A DNA stretch of 33,139 nucleotides from Pseudomonadota bacterium (GTDB lineage: Bacteria; Pseudomonadota; Alphaproteobacteria; ATCC43930; CGMCC-115725): the NCBI GenBank assembly GCA_021812165.1, contig JAKAOO010000009.1:1-33139 (forward strand). Reading direction: 5' to 3'. Both the position numbers and the translations under genes were made by a program. The notes under the pieces are model-generated. The model ran no database searches and was not told the origin of the DNA. It saw only the letters and a list, made by a program, of their open reading frames with translations. The first letter of the stretch is position 1, and every line of letters starts with the position of its first letter. Of this stretch, positions 6,875 to 14,926 are shown piece by piece.

Positions 6875-7884
6875 TGCGGTTCTGGCGGCGCAGCGCGGAA
6901 GAGCCGGAAGAGCCGGAAGAGCCGGAAGCGCCGCAAGAGGCGCTGGAGCCCCGGGCTGCACCGGCGGAGGGCTGGTTCGGGCGGCTCAAAGCGGGGCTTG
7001 CAAAAAGCTCCGCCCGCCTCAACGAAGGCCTCAATAGGATCTTCACCCGCCGCCGCCTCGACGAGGCCGCGCTTTCCGAACTCGAAGAGCTCCTGATCGC
7101 AAGCGATATGGGGGTTCGCGTCGCCGAGGAGGTTGCGGCCTCGCTGCGCCGGACCCGCTTCAACCAGGAAGTGGCGCCCGAAGAAGTGCGCGCCGCGCTT
7201 GCGGCAGAGGTCGCCCGTCTCGTCGAGCCGGTATCGAGGCCGCTCGTCATCGACCGCGAGCGCCGCCCCTTCGTCATCCTCGTCGTCGGCGTCAACGGCA
7301 GCGGCAAGACGACAACGATCGCGAAGCTCGCCAGGCATTATCGCGATGAGGGGAGGCGGGTCGTTCTCGCCGCCGGCGACACCTTCCGCGCCGCCGCGGT
7401 CGAGCAGCTCGAGATCTGGGGCGCGCGCACCGGCTGCCCGGTCATCGCCCGCGGAGAGGGAGCGGATGCGGCGGGCCTTGCCTATGATGCGCTCCTTGAG
7501 GCGCAGAAAGAGGGCGCCGACATCCTGCTGATCGACACCGCGGGGCGCCTGCATAACAAGGCCGCGCTCATGGGCGAACTCCAAAAGATCGTGCGCGTTT
7601 TGAAAAAGCTCGATGCGGCCGCGCCGCATTCGGTCCTTCTCGTCCTCGACGCAACCACCGGCCAGAACGCCCACGCCCAAGCTGAGGCCTTTCGCGAGAT
7701 GGTCGGCGTCACCGGCATCGTCATGACAAAGCTCGACGGCACCGCCAAAGGCGGAGTTCTCGTATCCCTTGCCGAAAAATACGGCATCCCGATCCATGCC
7801 TTGGGAGTGGGCGAAAGTGCGGAGGATCTGCGTCCCTTCGAAGCGCAATCCTTCGCGCAAAACCTCGTCGGCCTCGAACCTTAG
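6874..7884 (+). CDS. ftsY: Signal recognition particle receptor FtsY
   Basis: GTPase that receives SRP-ribosome complexes at the inner membrane for co-translational insertion of membrane proteins. It has 336 residues. A short acidic N-terminal region (residues 9-20 are three EEP-type repeats plus EAP) precedes the NG domain. Visible are the G1 loop GVNGSGKTTT, the DTFRAAAVEQL motif, DTAGR and the TKLDGTAKGG block. The ATG overlaps the last base of the mtaB stop. The acidic A region is much shorter than in Escherichia coli, as is usual in this class. The N-terminal repeat DNA is nearly perfect (see separate entry). Confidence 0.97.
   Translation: MRFWRRSAEEPEEPEEPEAPQEALEPRAAPAEGWFGRLKAGLAKSSARLNEGLNRIFTRRRLDEAALSELEELLIASDMGVRVAEEVAASLRRTRFNQEVAPEEVRAALAAEVARLVEPVSRPLVIDRERRPFVILVVGVNGSGKTTTIAKLARHYRDEGRRVVLAAGDTFRAAAVEQLEIWGARTGCPVIARGEGADAAGLAYDALLEAQKEGADILLIDTAGRLHNKAALMGELQKIVRVLKKLDAAAPHSVLLVLDATTGQNAHAQAEAFREMVGVTGIVMTKLDGTAKGGVLVSLAEKYGIPIHALGVGESAEDLRPFEAQSFAQNLVGLEP
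6898..6933 (+). repeat. In-frame 9-bp tandem repeat in ftsY
   Basis: Three perfect copies of GAAGAGCCG and a fourth with one change (GAAGCGCCG) encode EEPEEPEEPEAP in the acidic N-terminal region of FtsY. Loss or gain of a unit would keep the frame. Confidence 0.9.
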
Positions 7885-7974
7885 CGCTTGCAAAGCGGCC
7901 GTCGATTCCCTCTCATCGCTTTGTTGAAGAAAGGGGTTGCGGAATCGCTGCGATGGTGATACCGTATGTTGCGT

Positions 7975-7990
7975 CCCGTTGGGGAACGGG
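7975..7990 (+). promoter_or_regulatory. Stem-loop in the leader of the gcrA-family gene
   Basis: CCCGTT-GGGG-AACGGG forms a perfect 6-bp stem with a four-base loop. It ends 21 bp before the ATG, just upstream of the G-rich ribosome binding site (about 8000-8008). It may affect mRNA stability or translation. Two GANTC methylation sites (7904-7908 and 7942-7946) lie upstream, the second touching a weak -35-like TTGCGG (7937-7942). Confidence 0.35.
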
Positions 7991-8011
7991 CCACACGATC
8001 CGGGGGGATCA

Positions 8012-8338
8012 ATGGAACTGACATGGTCGGAGGAGCGGGTCGAGCAATTGACTCAGCTCTGGGAGGAGGGGTTGCCCGCGGCCGAGATCGGCCGGCGCAT
8101 GGGTCTCTCCAAAAACGCCGTCATCGGCAAGGTCCATCGCATCGCGCTGACGCCGCGCATCATCACGGAACTGCCGCAGCGGCGATACGCCTTCGAGTTC
8201 ACCGGGCCGTCCTGCCTCTGGCCTTTTGGCCATCCGGGGCAGGACGATTTCCGATTTTGCGGGGTGCAGCCGTTGCCCGGAAAACCCTATTGCGCCGAGC
8301 ACGCGGCTCGCGCCTACGTCCGGCCGAAGGATCACTAG
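8012..8338 (+). CDS. gcrA: GcrA-family cell cycle regulator, short form
   Basis: A 108-residue member of the GcrA family, DNA-binding regulators that act with sigma70 at promoters carrying CcrM-methylated GANTC sites. The N-terminal helix-turn-helix reads LTWSEERVEQL and IGRRMGLSKNAVIGKVHRI. The C-terminal part has the conserved CLWPFGHPGQDDFRFCG and YCAEHAARAYVRP, whose Cys/His pattern is family-typical. It is shorter than Caulobacter GcrA (about 170 residues) because the linker between the two conserved blocks is reduced. The ATG at 8012 was preferred over an upstream TTG because a G-rich ribosome binding site precedes it and conservation begins there. Whether it is the main GcrA or a paralogue cannot be told from this window. 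Confidence 0.85.
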   Translation: MELTWSEERVEQLTQLWEEGLPAAEIGRRMGLSKNAVIGKVHRIALTPRIITELPQRRYAFEFTGPSCLWPFGHPGQDDFRFCGVQPLPGKPYCAEHAARAYVRPKDH

Positions 8339-8386
8339 CCCCGAGCCTAGATCGCGGCTCTTGCCCCGCTTCGACGGTCTTAGTCT

Positions 8387-9712
8387 TCAGGGCGCGACCG
8401 GCGGACGCGTAAGCGCGGGCGGGAGCGGGGCGCTGTCGAGTTCTTTGAGAAAGGCGACGAGATCGCTTTGTTCGTTTGCGCTCAGGTGCGGGATAAGACT
8501 GAGCGTTTTTTCCCGCACTCCGACGAGGCGCCCTTTGCTTGCCGCCTTGCCCTCGGCGTAAAAGAGGATCACCTCCCGCAGGCTGGCGAAGCGGCCGTCA
8601 TGCATATAGGGAGCGGTGAGCGCGACGTTGCGCAGACTCGGGGTCTTGAACTTGCCGAGCGCTGATTTCGGCGTCGGCAGGAATTCGAGTTTTTGCTTTG
8701 CCAGCCCCCTCGGGTCGTCGCTGAAGGGCCCGACCCCGTTGAAGATCGAGGCCTTCACCTCGGCCATCCCGGCGGCGCGCCCGGGATCGGGCGCTTCGCC
8801 AAGAAGGAGCGGCAGACCGAGGTTGTGGAATTGGCCGTCGCTCAAAAGCGGGCCCGAGTGGCAAAGATCGCAATGAGCCCTGCCGACAAAGAGCTTCAAT
8901 CCGCGCTTGGCGGCGACCGGCATCGCCTCTTCGCCCGCCACGTCGCCGGCTTTGAGCGCCCTCACATAGCGGTCGAAAGGCGAACCGCCGGCGACGAGCC
9001 TTCTCTCATAGGCCTCGATCGCCTTGCCGAGATTGCTGAACATGCGGTCGGCCGCTCTGCGGTCTGAGGGCGCCATCGCCGCCCAGGCTTTGGCGAGAGG
9101 CGAGTTCGGATCCGTCGCCGGGCGGGCGTGCGCCGGAAACCGCTTCGCCTCGCCCAGCGCGGGCGGCCGCCCGAACAGGGCTGCGTAGGCGTTGCGCAGC
9201 GGGCCGTCGCCATAAACGGCATGCAGGATGACAAGCCGGTCGCCGCCGAATTCGCGCGGATTTTCGAGGGGTTGGAGAGCTTGCGCCCACATCGAATCGG
9301 CGCGGCCATCCCAGAAATACCACTCGTCGAAGGCGGCGTTGATGATCGTCGGCGTGTTTCGCGTGCCGAGCGCCATCCCCTTCGCGACCCGCCGGCCGTC
9401 CGTGAAGCCGCGTGCGGGAATGTGACAGCTCGCGCAGGAGATCTTGCCGTTCGCGGAAAAGCGGGGATCGAAAAAGAGATATTGGCCGAGCGCCGCGGCG
9501 CGGGGGTCGTTCGCGACCCCGTCGGTCGGATCGGCCGGTGGCGTTCCGAGAGGCGAGAGCCTAAAGATCGCGGCAAGCTCGCTCTGCGTATAAAGGGCGC
9601 GGTCGTCGCTCGGAGCGGTGCTGGCGGCGTCGAGGCCGAGGGCGAAAGCCGAAAGCGCGGCAATGACGCCGATCGCGGCAATAGAGGCGCCTCTCCTCTC
9701 CCGGAGCGTCAT
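8387..9712 (-). CDS. Di-heme cytochrome c peroxidase / MauG family protein
   Basis: A 441-residue periplasmic c-type cytochrome with an N-terminal signal/anchor (about residues 9-30) and two heme-binding motifs, CASCH (93-97) and CDLCH (281-285). The spacing and the surrounding sequences (FFDPRFSANGKISC, RNTPTIINAAF, TPSLRNVALTAPYMHDGRF) identify the bacterial cytochrome c peroxidase/MauG family. Such proteins reduce hydrogen peroxide or oxidise protein or small-molecule substrates; the sequence does not say which. The ATG overlaps the stop of the YtkA-like gene by 4 bp, so it is the last gene of that operon. Heme attachment would need the Ccm system, part of which is encoded at 29.5-32 kb. 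Confidence 0.93.
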   Translation of the reverse strand: MTLRERRGASIAAIGVIAALSAFALGLDAASTAPSDDRALYTQSELAAIFRLSPLGTPPADPTDGVANDPRAAALGQYLFFDPRFSANGKISCASCHIPARGFTDGRRVAKGMALGTRNTPTIINAAFDEWYFWDGRADSMWAQALQPLENPREFGGDRLVILHAVYGDGPLRNAYAALFGRPPALGEAKRFPAHARPATDPNSPLAKAWAAMAPSDRRAADRMFSNLGKAIEAYERRLVAGGSPFDRYVRALKAGDVAGEEAMPVAAKRGLKLFVGRAHCDLCHSGPLLSDGQFHNLGLPLLLGEAPDPGRAAGMAEVKASIFNGVGPFSDDPRGLAKQKLEFLPTPKSALGKFKTPSLRNVALTAPYMHDGRFASLREVILFYAEGKAASKGRLVGVREKTLSLIPHLSANEQSDLVAFLKELDSAPLPPALTRPPVAP

Positions 9713-10188
9713 TTCCCGCAGCAGGGAAGCCTCAGATAGGCGACATCCTTTTTACCGTCCGCGCGAACCGTCGCCTTCAGCGTCCACGGCCCCATCATAT
9801 GAAAATACATCCCTTTGACGGTAAAGACGCCGCCATTCTCGGAGAGTTTCGGCGACGACTCCATGCCATGGGCAAAGCCGTGCTTCAGCCCGTGGCGCAT
9901 CCCGGCAAAAAGCGTCACTTTCGCGTCGCGAAGGAGCCTTTTCGGGTTGTGGCCGTCGTAGATGGCGAACTGCACGCCGAAGTATTTCTCGAACGGGATC
10001 GGCTTCGGGATTGATATCACTTTGACGAGAAAGAGGCGATCGGAACTGTAGACTTCTTTCGCGACCGCGAACCCTTGCGCCGTCGGCATCGCCATCTTCA
10101 TTCCCGAGAAGGCGGGAAAGGCCGCGAAAGCGAAAAGGGCCAAGACCGCGGCGACCGCGGCTCCCTTGATTGAGGAATGAGGACCCAT
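9709..10188 (-). CDS. Periplasmic YtkA-like, His/Met-rich protein, probably copper related
   Basis: A 159-residue protein with an N-terminal hydrophobic signal segment (about residues 9-28). The ATG at 10186-10188 has a strong ribosome binding site (GGGAGAGAGG) and is preferred over an upstream TTG. The mature part contains AGMRHGLKHGFAHGM and GMYFHMMGPW. These resemble the metal-binding loop and closing strand of YtkA-like/FixH-like domains, which are associated with copper handling. The C-terminus ends LRLPCCGK, an unusual Cys pair. It sits between a SCO gene and a di-heme cytochrome gene, which fits a role in copper or redox assembly in the periplasm. The domain match is by eye and the function is inferred. 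Confidence 0.7.
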   Translation of the reverse strand: MGPHSSIKGAAVAAVLALFAFAAFPAFSGMKMAMPTAQGFAVAKEVYSSDRLFLVKVISIPKPIPFEKYFGVQFAIYDGHNPKRLLRDAKVTLFAGMRHGLKHGFAHGMESSPKLSENGGVFTVKGMYFHMMGPWTLKATVRADGKKDVAYLRLPCCGK

Positions 10189-10303
10189 GCGCCTCTCTCC
10201 CAATCCTATTTCTTCGAATGAGCGGGCTTATAAATCGACCGCGGAGCGGGCGCTCACGCGCGAATCGCCGCAGTAACGCGGATCGGTTGGGCCGCCCTCG
10301 CGT

Positions 10304-11074
10304 CTAATTTCGTTCGCCCAGCAGGGCTCGCACGACTTTCATGAGCCGGTCGGGGCTGACGGTGTCGGCGCTCTGGAAGATCTTGCGGATGCGGCCTTCT
10401 TTATCGACGATCTCGATCGCGTCGTTATGGAGGATGTCGTAATCGACGTGCGCCTTCTGCGCGAGCGGGTTGAGGACCTCAGGTTGGACCATTTGCGTCT
10501 CGCCGGGCTTTCCGGAAGAAATTGGCACCTTCTCATACCCGATGCCGAAGCCGTTCTGCACGATCCGGCGGATCGCCGCGGGCGAGCCCGTTAGATATTG
10601 CCAAGCCGGATCTTCCGGGTTCCAGCCATACTGTTTCAAAAACGCCCGCATCTGCGGCGGTCCCGTGCCCGCAGGATCGAGGTTGAGGGAAACGATCTCG
10701 ACCTTTTTCGCGATCCCGGCAGGACGCGCCTCGAGGTTTTCGAAATTGACGAGATGCGCGGCGATCAGAGGACAGAGGGTCGTGCAATAAGGAAAGAGGA
10801 AGGTGACGATCTGTACCTTTCCGGCGAAACTCTGTGACGAGATTTTCTGACCGAGTTGATTGACGAGCGTGTAGGTCGGCGCGGAATGGATGATGGGGAG
10901 TCGCGCCCGCCGCGGCGCGAATTCCTGTTCGCCTATGAAAAACCCGACCAAGAGGGCAGCGAGGATCGCCGCCGCCGTGCCGAGCCGCCGCGGCCACGGG
11001 CTCGGCCTTCGCGGAAAAGGAGTTTCCGCCGCCGTCATCCCTTTCTCATCGTTCCCTGCCCGCTCGGACGCCAT
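10304..11074 (-). CDS. SCO1/SenC/PrrC family copper-binding protein
   Basis: A membrane-anchored thioredoxin-fold protein of 256 residues. The transmembrane anchor is at about residues 32-48, followed by a periplasmic domain with the copper ligands C97 and C101 (FPYCTTLCPL) and H216 (DILHND). SCO proteins deliver copper to the CuA site of cytochrome oxidase or act as thiol reductases. The ATG at 11072-11074 has a good ribosome binding site (GAGAAGAGG); an ATG at 11036-11038 is also possible. No cytochrome oxidase genes are in the window. It lies 92 bp after the VWA gene and 115 bp before the YtkA-like gene, all on one strand. Confidence 0.88.
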   Translation of the reverse strand: MASERAGNDEKGMTAAETPFPRRPSPWPRRLGTAAAILAALLVGFFIGEQEFAPRRARLPIIHSAPTYTLVNQLGQKISSQSFAGKVQIVTFLFPYCTTLCPLIAAHLVNFENLEARPAGIAKKVEIVSLNLDPAGTGPPQMRAFLKQYGWNPEDPAWQYLTGSPAAIRRIVQNGFGIGYEKVPISSGKPGETQMVQPEVLNPLAQKAHVDYDILHNDAIEIVDKEGRIRKIFQSADTVSPDRLMKVVRALLGERN

Positions 11075-11166
11075 CGCCTCTTCTCGGCCTTCATCCCGCC
11101 TGCCCCAGGATTTGGATAAAGCGTGCTTCCTCGATCGTGGCGGGTTGCCGCACGCAGTCCCGGCGC

Positions 11167-12342
11167 TCAGCGGGAAAGCGTGCGCATCGCGCGGTCGATC
11201 CCTTGCGGCGTCAAGGCGAACATGCGGTCTTCGATGAGCCCCCGAATGATGGCGATGCTCGGCATCGAGCCCCAGTATCTCTCCGGCACCGGGTTGAGCC
11301 AGACGGAGCGCGGATAGGCCGCGAAGAGGCGGGAGAGCCAAACGGCGCCCGGCTCGTCGTTCCAGCGCTCGACGCTGCCGCCCGGTTTTTCGATCTCATA
11401 AGGGCTCATGCTGGCATCGCCGACGAGAACGGCGCGATAGCTCTTGTCATAAGTGCGGAAGAGTTCGACGAGCCCCAACTCTTCGATGTGGCGGCGGTGC
11501 GCATCCCGCCACACGCTCTCGTAGAGGCAGTTGTGGAAATAGAAATGGACGAGGTGCTTGAAAACCGAACGCGCCGCGGAAAAGAGTTCTTCCGAGCTCC
11601 GCACATGGTCCTCCATCGACCCGCCGACATCGATGAAGAGGAGGATCTTGACGGCGTTATGCCGCTCGGGCACCAGCTTTAATTCGAGCCAGCCTGCGTT
11701 GTGCGCCGTCGCGCGCACCGTATCGTCGAGATCGAGTTCGAGGGCGCTGCCTTCGCGCGCAAACCGCCTGAGGCGCCGGAGCGCCACCTTGAAGTTGCGC
11801 GTGCCGAGTTCGACGGTGTCGTCGAGATTGCGGAAGAGCCGCCGGTCCCAGATCTTGACCGCCGTGCGGTTCCCTTGCGAGGAGCCGCCCATCCGTATCC
11901 CTTGCGGATTGTAGCCATGCGCGCCGAAAGGCGAGGTTCCGCCGGTGCCGATCCATTTGCCGCCGCCCGCGTGCCGCTCTTTCTGCTCGGCGAGAAGCTC
12001 TTGAAGGCGCTTGAAGAGTGCTTCCCACCCGCCCTGCGCGAGAACGCTCCTCTTCTCTTCTTCGCTCAACAGCCGTTCGGCCAGCTTTTTGAGCCAATCC
12101 TCGGGAAGCGGCCTTTTCAGATCATCGGGGCCGTCGAGTCCTTTGAAGCACTCTGCGAAGACGCGGTCGAAACGGTCGAGATAGCGCTCGTCTTTGACGA
12201 GAGCGGCGCGCGCGAGAAAATAGAAGCTGTCGGCATCGAATGCGACGACGCGCTTTTCGAGCGCTTCGAGGAGAGCGAGATGTTCGCGCAGGGAAACCGG
12301 GATCCCCGCGGCCTTCAGCCCCAGGAAGAACGAGAAGAACAT
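11167..12342 (-). CDS. VWA domain protein, CoxE-like
   Basis: A 391-residue cytoplasmic protein of the CoxE-like VWA group. The N-terminal half is helical and charged. The metal-ion-dependent adhesion site is at residues 238-242 (LLFIDVGGSMEDH), with the DxGxS variant of the usual DxSxS. It is followed by RSVFKHLVHFYFHNCLYE, typical of this subgroup. CoxE-like proteins work with MoxR-type ATPases to remodel or load cofactors into partner proteins; CoxD/CoxE in carbon monoxide dehydrogenase maturation is the known example. The MoxR gene ends 3 bp upstream, so the two act as a pair. The partner protein is not known; the following SCO and di-heme genes are candidates. Confidence 0.88.
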   Translation of the reverse strand: MFFSFFLGLKAAGIPVSLREHLALLEALEKRVVAFDADSFYFLARAALVKDERYLDRFDRVFAECFKGLDGPDDLKRPLPEDWLKKLAERLLSEEEKRSVLAQGGWEALFKRLQELLAEQKERHAGGGKWIGTGGTSPFGAHGYNPQGIRMGGSSQGNRTAVKIWDRRLFRNLDDTVELGTRNFKVALRRLRRFAREGSALELDLDDTVRATAHNAGWLELKLVPERHNAVKILLFIDVGGSMEDHVRSSEELFSAARSVFKHLVHFYFHNCLYESVWRDAHRRHIEELGLVELFRTYDKSYRAVLVGDASMSPYEIEKPGGSVERWNDEPGAVWLSRLFAAYPRSVWLNPVPERYWGSMPSIAIIRGLIEDRMFALTPQGIDRAMRTLSR

Positions 12343-12345
12343 GGC

Positions 12346-13197
12346 TCAGGATTGGCGCTCGCGGCGGTGGAGAAACGCGAGCCGCTCCAGCAGGTGAACA
12401 TCCTCTTCGTGTTTCAAGAGAGCGCCCGCAAGCGGCGGGATGAGCTTTCTCGGGTCCCGGCTCTGCAACACCTCCGCGGAAATCTCCTCGGCGAGAAGAA
12501 GCTTCAGCCAATCGAGAAGCTCGCCCGTGGACGGCCTCTTTTTGACGCCGGGAACCTCGCGGATATCGAAGAAGACCGAAAGCGCCTCGTGAATGAGCGC
12601 GCGCTCCAGACCGGGAAAATGCACGTCGATGATGCGCAGCATCGTCTCGCGGTCGGGAAAGCGGATGTAATGGAAAAAGCAGCGGCGCAGGAAGGCGTCC
12701 GGCAGTTCCTTTTCGTTGTTCGAGGTGATGACGACGATCGGGCGCTCTCGGGCGCGGATCACCTGCCGCGTTTCGTAGACGTAAAATTCCATGCGGTCGA
12801 GTTCCAAGAGAAGGTCGTTCGGGAACTCGATATCCGCCTTGTCGATCTCGTCGATCAGAAGAACCGGCGCCGCGGGCGCCGTAAAGGCCTCCCAGAGCTT
12901 ACCGGGCTTGATGTAATTGCCGATGTCATGGACCCGCTCGTCGCCGAGCTGGCCGTCGCGCAGGCGCGAGACGGCGTCGTACTCGTAAAGCCCCTGCTGG
13001 GCCTTCGTGGTCGATTTGATCGTCCAGGTGATGAGGTCGCGGCCGAGGGCGCGGGCGATCTCGTGAGCAAGGATGGTCTTGCCCGTCCCCGGCTCGCCCT
13101 TGACGAGAAGCGGGCGTTCGAGCGCGATAGCGGCGTTGACCGCAACCTGCAGATCCTCGCTCGCCACGTAACTGTCGGTCCCTTCGAAGCGTTGCAT
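12346..13197 (-). CDS. MoxR-type AAA+ ATPase
   Basis: A 283-residue AAA+ ATPase. Walker A is GEPGTGKT (34-41), Walker B VLLIDEID (112-119), and the sensor 1 region VVITSNNEKELP follows. Insertions around DAVSRLRDGQL and EFYVYETRQV are characteristic of the MoxR/CoxD clade. Members act as chaperones that, with a VWA partner, activate metalloenzymes or protein complexes. It is the first gene of the minus-strand cluster that continues with the CoxE-like, SCO, YtkA-like and di-heme genes. The preceding 184 bp up to the tatA gene hold no gene and would carry the promoter, but I found no convincing consensus. Confidence 0.93.
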   Translation of the reverse strand: MQRFEGTDSYVASEDLQVAVNAAIALERPLLVKGEPGTGKTILAHEIARALGRDLITWTIKSTTKAQQGLYEYDAVSRLRDGQLGDERVHDIGNYIKPGKLWEAFTAPAAPVLLIDEIDKADIEFPNDLLLELDRMEFYVYETRQVIRARERPIVVITSNNEKELPDAFLRRCFFHYIRFPDRETMLRIIDVHFPGLERALIHEALSVFFDIREVPGVKKRPSTGELLDWLKLLLAEEISAEVLQSRDPRKLIPPLAGALLKHEEDVHLLERLAFLHRRERQS

Positions 13198-13381
13198 GTC
13201 CTCGCCATCCCCGGCCTTGCGGGACCGGGATAACCCCTACCGCACGAATACGAAAGCCTCGGTAACGCGCATCAGGCGAACGCCCAAGACAGAGAAACCC
13301 TTCTCTTGCGGCACGAGACCCCGGCGTGCGGAAATGCCGCAGCGAACCCGCACCGCCCGCCTATCGGCCCGTTCGCAAGGC

Positions 13382-13597
13382 TCAGGCGTGCCCTTGAGGG
13401 TGGTCGGCCGGGTTTGGCAGAGCGGCCTGCGCCACCTGCGGCGGCGCCGGGGTGCCCTCTTCGTCTTTCAGTCCGGCCTTGAAGGCTTTGATACCCTTCG
13501 CGAAATCGCCCATGACCGTGGACAGCCTGCCGGCGCCGAAGAGAAGGACAACGACGCCGAGCACGATGATCCAGTGCAGCAGGCTGAAAGAGCCCAT
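13382..13597 (-). CDS. tatA: Twin-arginine translocase subunit TatA, copy 1
   Basis: A 71-residue TatA. It has one transmembrane segment (about residues 5-20), the FGAGRL hinge and the amphipathic helix [19 protein letters not shown], then a flexible tail ending in HPQGHA. TatA oligomers form the translocation path for folded proteins, including cofactor-loaded ones. A second, closely similar tatA lies 107 bp upstream on the same strand. tatB and tatC are not in the window. Confidence 0.93.
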   Translation of the reverse strand: MGSFSLLHWIIVLGVVVLLFGAGRLSTVMGDFAKGIKAFKAGLKDEEGTPAPPQVAQAALPNPADHPQGHA

Positions 13598-13704
13598 TTT
13601 CTAAGACCCCGCACGCTCAAGGGATCGCACCATAGCACGCCTCTTTCCTGAAAGCCTCACCCGAGGAAGCGAAAAAGAAGAACGCGGGCGCGGCGCGAAG
13701 AGGA

Positions 13705-13926
13705 TCAGACGTGCTCGTGCGGTTGATCGGCGGAGCTCGGCGGGGCGGCGGGCGGACCCTGAACGGACGGCGGAGCGCCGCCCGGTGCCTCGTCTTTGAG
13801 CCCGGCTTTGAACGCCTTGATGCCCTTCGCGAAGTCGCCCATCACCCCGGGCAACCTCCCGGCGCCGAAGAGAACGACGACGATGACGAGGATCAGCAGC
13901 AAATGCGGAAGGCTGAAGAAATCCAT
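13705..13926 (-). CDS. tatA: Twin-arginine translocase subunit TatA, copy 2
   Basis: A 73-residue TatA paralogue starting at ATG 13924-13926 ([11 protein letters not shown]); longer upstream extension lacks TatA homology. The hinge [20 protein letters not shown] and amphipathic helix are nearly identical to those of copy 1, and the corresponding DNA is also alike, so this is a tandem duplication. The tail is Pro/Ala rich and ends DQPHEHV. It could be a TatA/TatE-type pair with specialised roles. Short length and lack of a long charged C-terminal domain argue against TatB. Confidence 0.9.
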   Translation of the reverse strand: MDFFSLPHLLLILVIVVVLFGAGRLPGVMGDFAKGIKAFKAGLKDEAPGGAPPSVQGPPAAPPSSADQPHEHV

Positions 13927-14206
13927 AGCAAAGACCTCGAAAGCTCTGCGAATCGCGCGGCGGTAGGCTCCGTTCCTTGGACCTCGCCCGGAAGAAGGAA
14001 AAGAGACTGCAGGCACCATCCGCGCGTCGGCTTCTCCACAAGTTCGTGTTTGACGGCCGAAAATCAAGCGCTTTCGAGGTTCGCACGGAAGGCAACGGGG
14101 CTCTCGTGCCGGCGATCGCTCGCTCCGAGCAAAAGGCGTTGCGGGCGCGGCGATTTGGCGCTAACCGAAGGGGATAGCCTTATCGGCGCTTCCTTCAAGG
14201 ATTCGG
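13927..14206. other. Divergent intergenic region between tatA copy 2 and minC
   Basis: These 280 bp separate two divergently read genes and should contain both promoters. I see no gene and no convincing -35/-10 pair. A ribosome binding site (CAAGGA) precedes the minC ATG at normal distance. Confidence 0.5.
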
Positions 14207-14926
14207 ATGGCGGGCAATCTCGTGCAAGGCGCGCTCTTCACCGTGATGGTGATCCGCGCGGGGCTCCTGCGCGATCCCGCCTTCGACACGGAACTCGCCG
14301 AGCAGGTGCGGCGCAGCCCACGCTTTTTCAAGAACGCCCCGGTCGTCCTGGACCTCAAGGCCGCCGACGGCTTCGGCGAGGTGGCCGAATTCGCGGCGGC
14401 GCGCGAGATCTTGCGCCGGCATACCCTGACCCTCGTCGGCATCCAGAACGCTCTGCCGGCACAGTTCGAGGCGGCGGCGGCGGCCGGGCTCGCGAGCTTT
14501 GCTCCAAACGCGAGAGAACCAAGCCGCCGGGTTCGGCCCGAACCCGAACCCGCGCCCGAGCGGGAAGCGCCCGCTCCCCTGCCGCCGGCGTCGCCCGTCG
14601 GCAGAACCCGGCTCGTCACGGAGCCCGTGCGCTCGGGAATGCAGGTCTACGCCCGCGGCGGCGACCTCGTCGTCCTCGCGCCGGTGAGCCCGGGGGCCGA
14701 GGTCGCCGCCGACGGCCACATCCACATCTATGGCGCGCTCCGCGGCCGGGCGCTTGCCGGCGCGAGCGGCGACAAGGACGCGCGAATCTTTTGCAGCCGT
14801 CTCGAAGCCGAACTCGTCAGCATCGCCGGTCGCTATCTCGTGAGCGAGCAGCTTCCGGCCGACCGGCTCAATCTCGCGGTGCAGATTGCTCTCGTCGATG
14901 GACGGTTGACGGTCACGCCAAATTGA
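14207..14926 (+). CDS. minC: Septum site-determining protein MinC
   Basis: Inhibitor of FtsZ ring formation, 239 residues. The N-terminal FtsZ-interacting domain (about 1-105) is joined by a Pro/Glu-rich linker (residues 105-135) to the C-terminal beta-helix domain that binds MinD. The latter shows RSGMQVYARGGDLVVL, ADGHIHIYGALRGRALAG and ARIFCSRLEAELVSIAG. The ATG at 14207 has a correctly placed ribosome binding site. minD follows after 77 bp and minE overlaps minD, so minCDE form one operon that places the division site at mid-cell. Confidence 0.95.
   Translation: MAGNLVQGALFTVMVIRAGLLRDPAFDTELAEQVRRSPRFFKNAPVVLDLKAADGFGEVAEFAAAREILRRHTLTLVGIQNALPAQFEAAAAAGLASFAPNAREPSRRVRPEPEPAPEREAPAPLPPASPVGRTRLVTEPVRSGMQVYARGGDLVVLAPVSPGAEVAADGHIHIYGALRGRALAGASGDKDARIFCSRLEAELVSIAGRYLVSEQLPADRLNLAVQIALVDGRLTVTPN

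Noticed and set aside
11701-13233. A 510-codon plus-strand frame opposite the MoxR and VWA genes
   Set aside because: It is the antisense shadow of two clearly conserved genes and has no recognisable domain.
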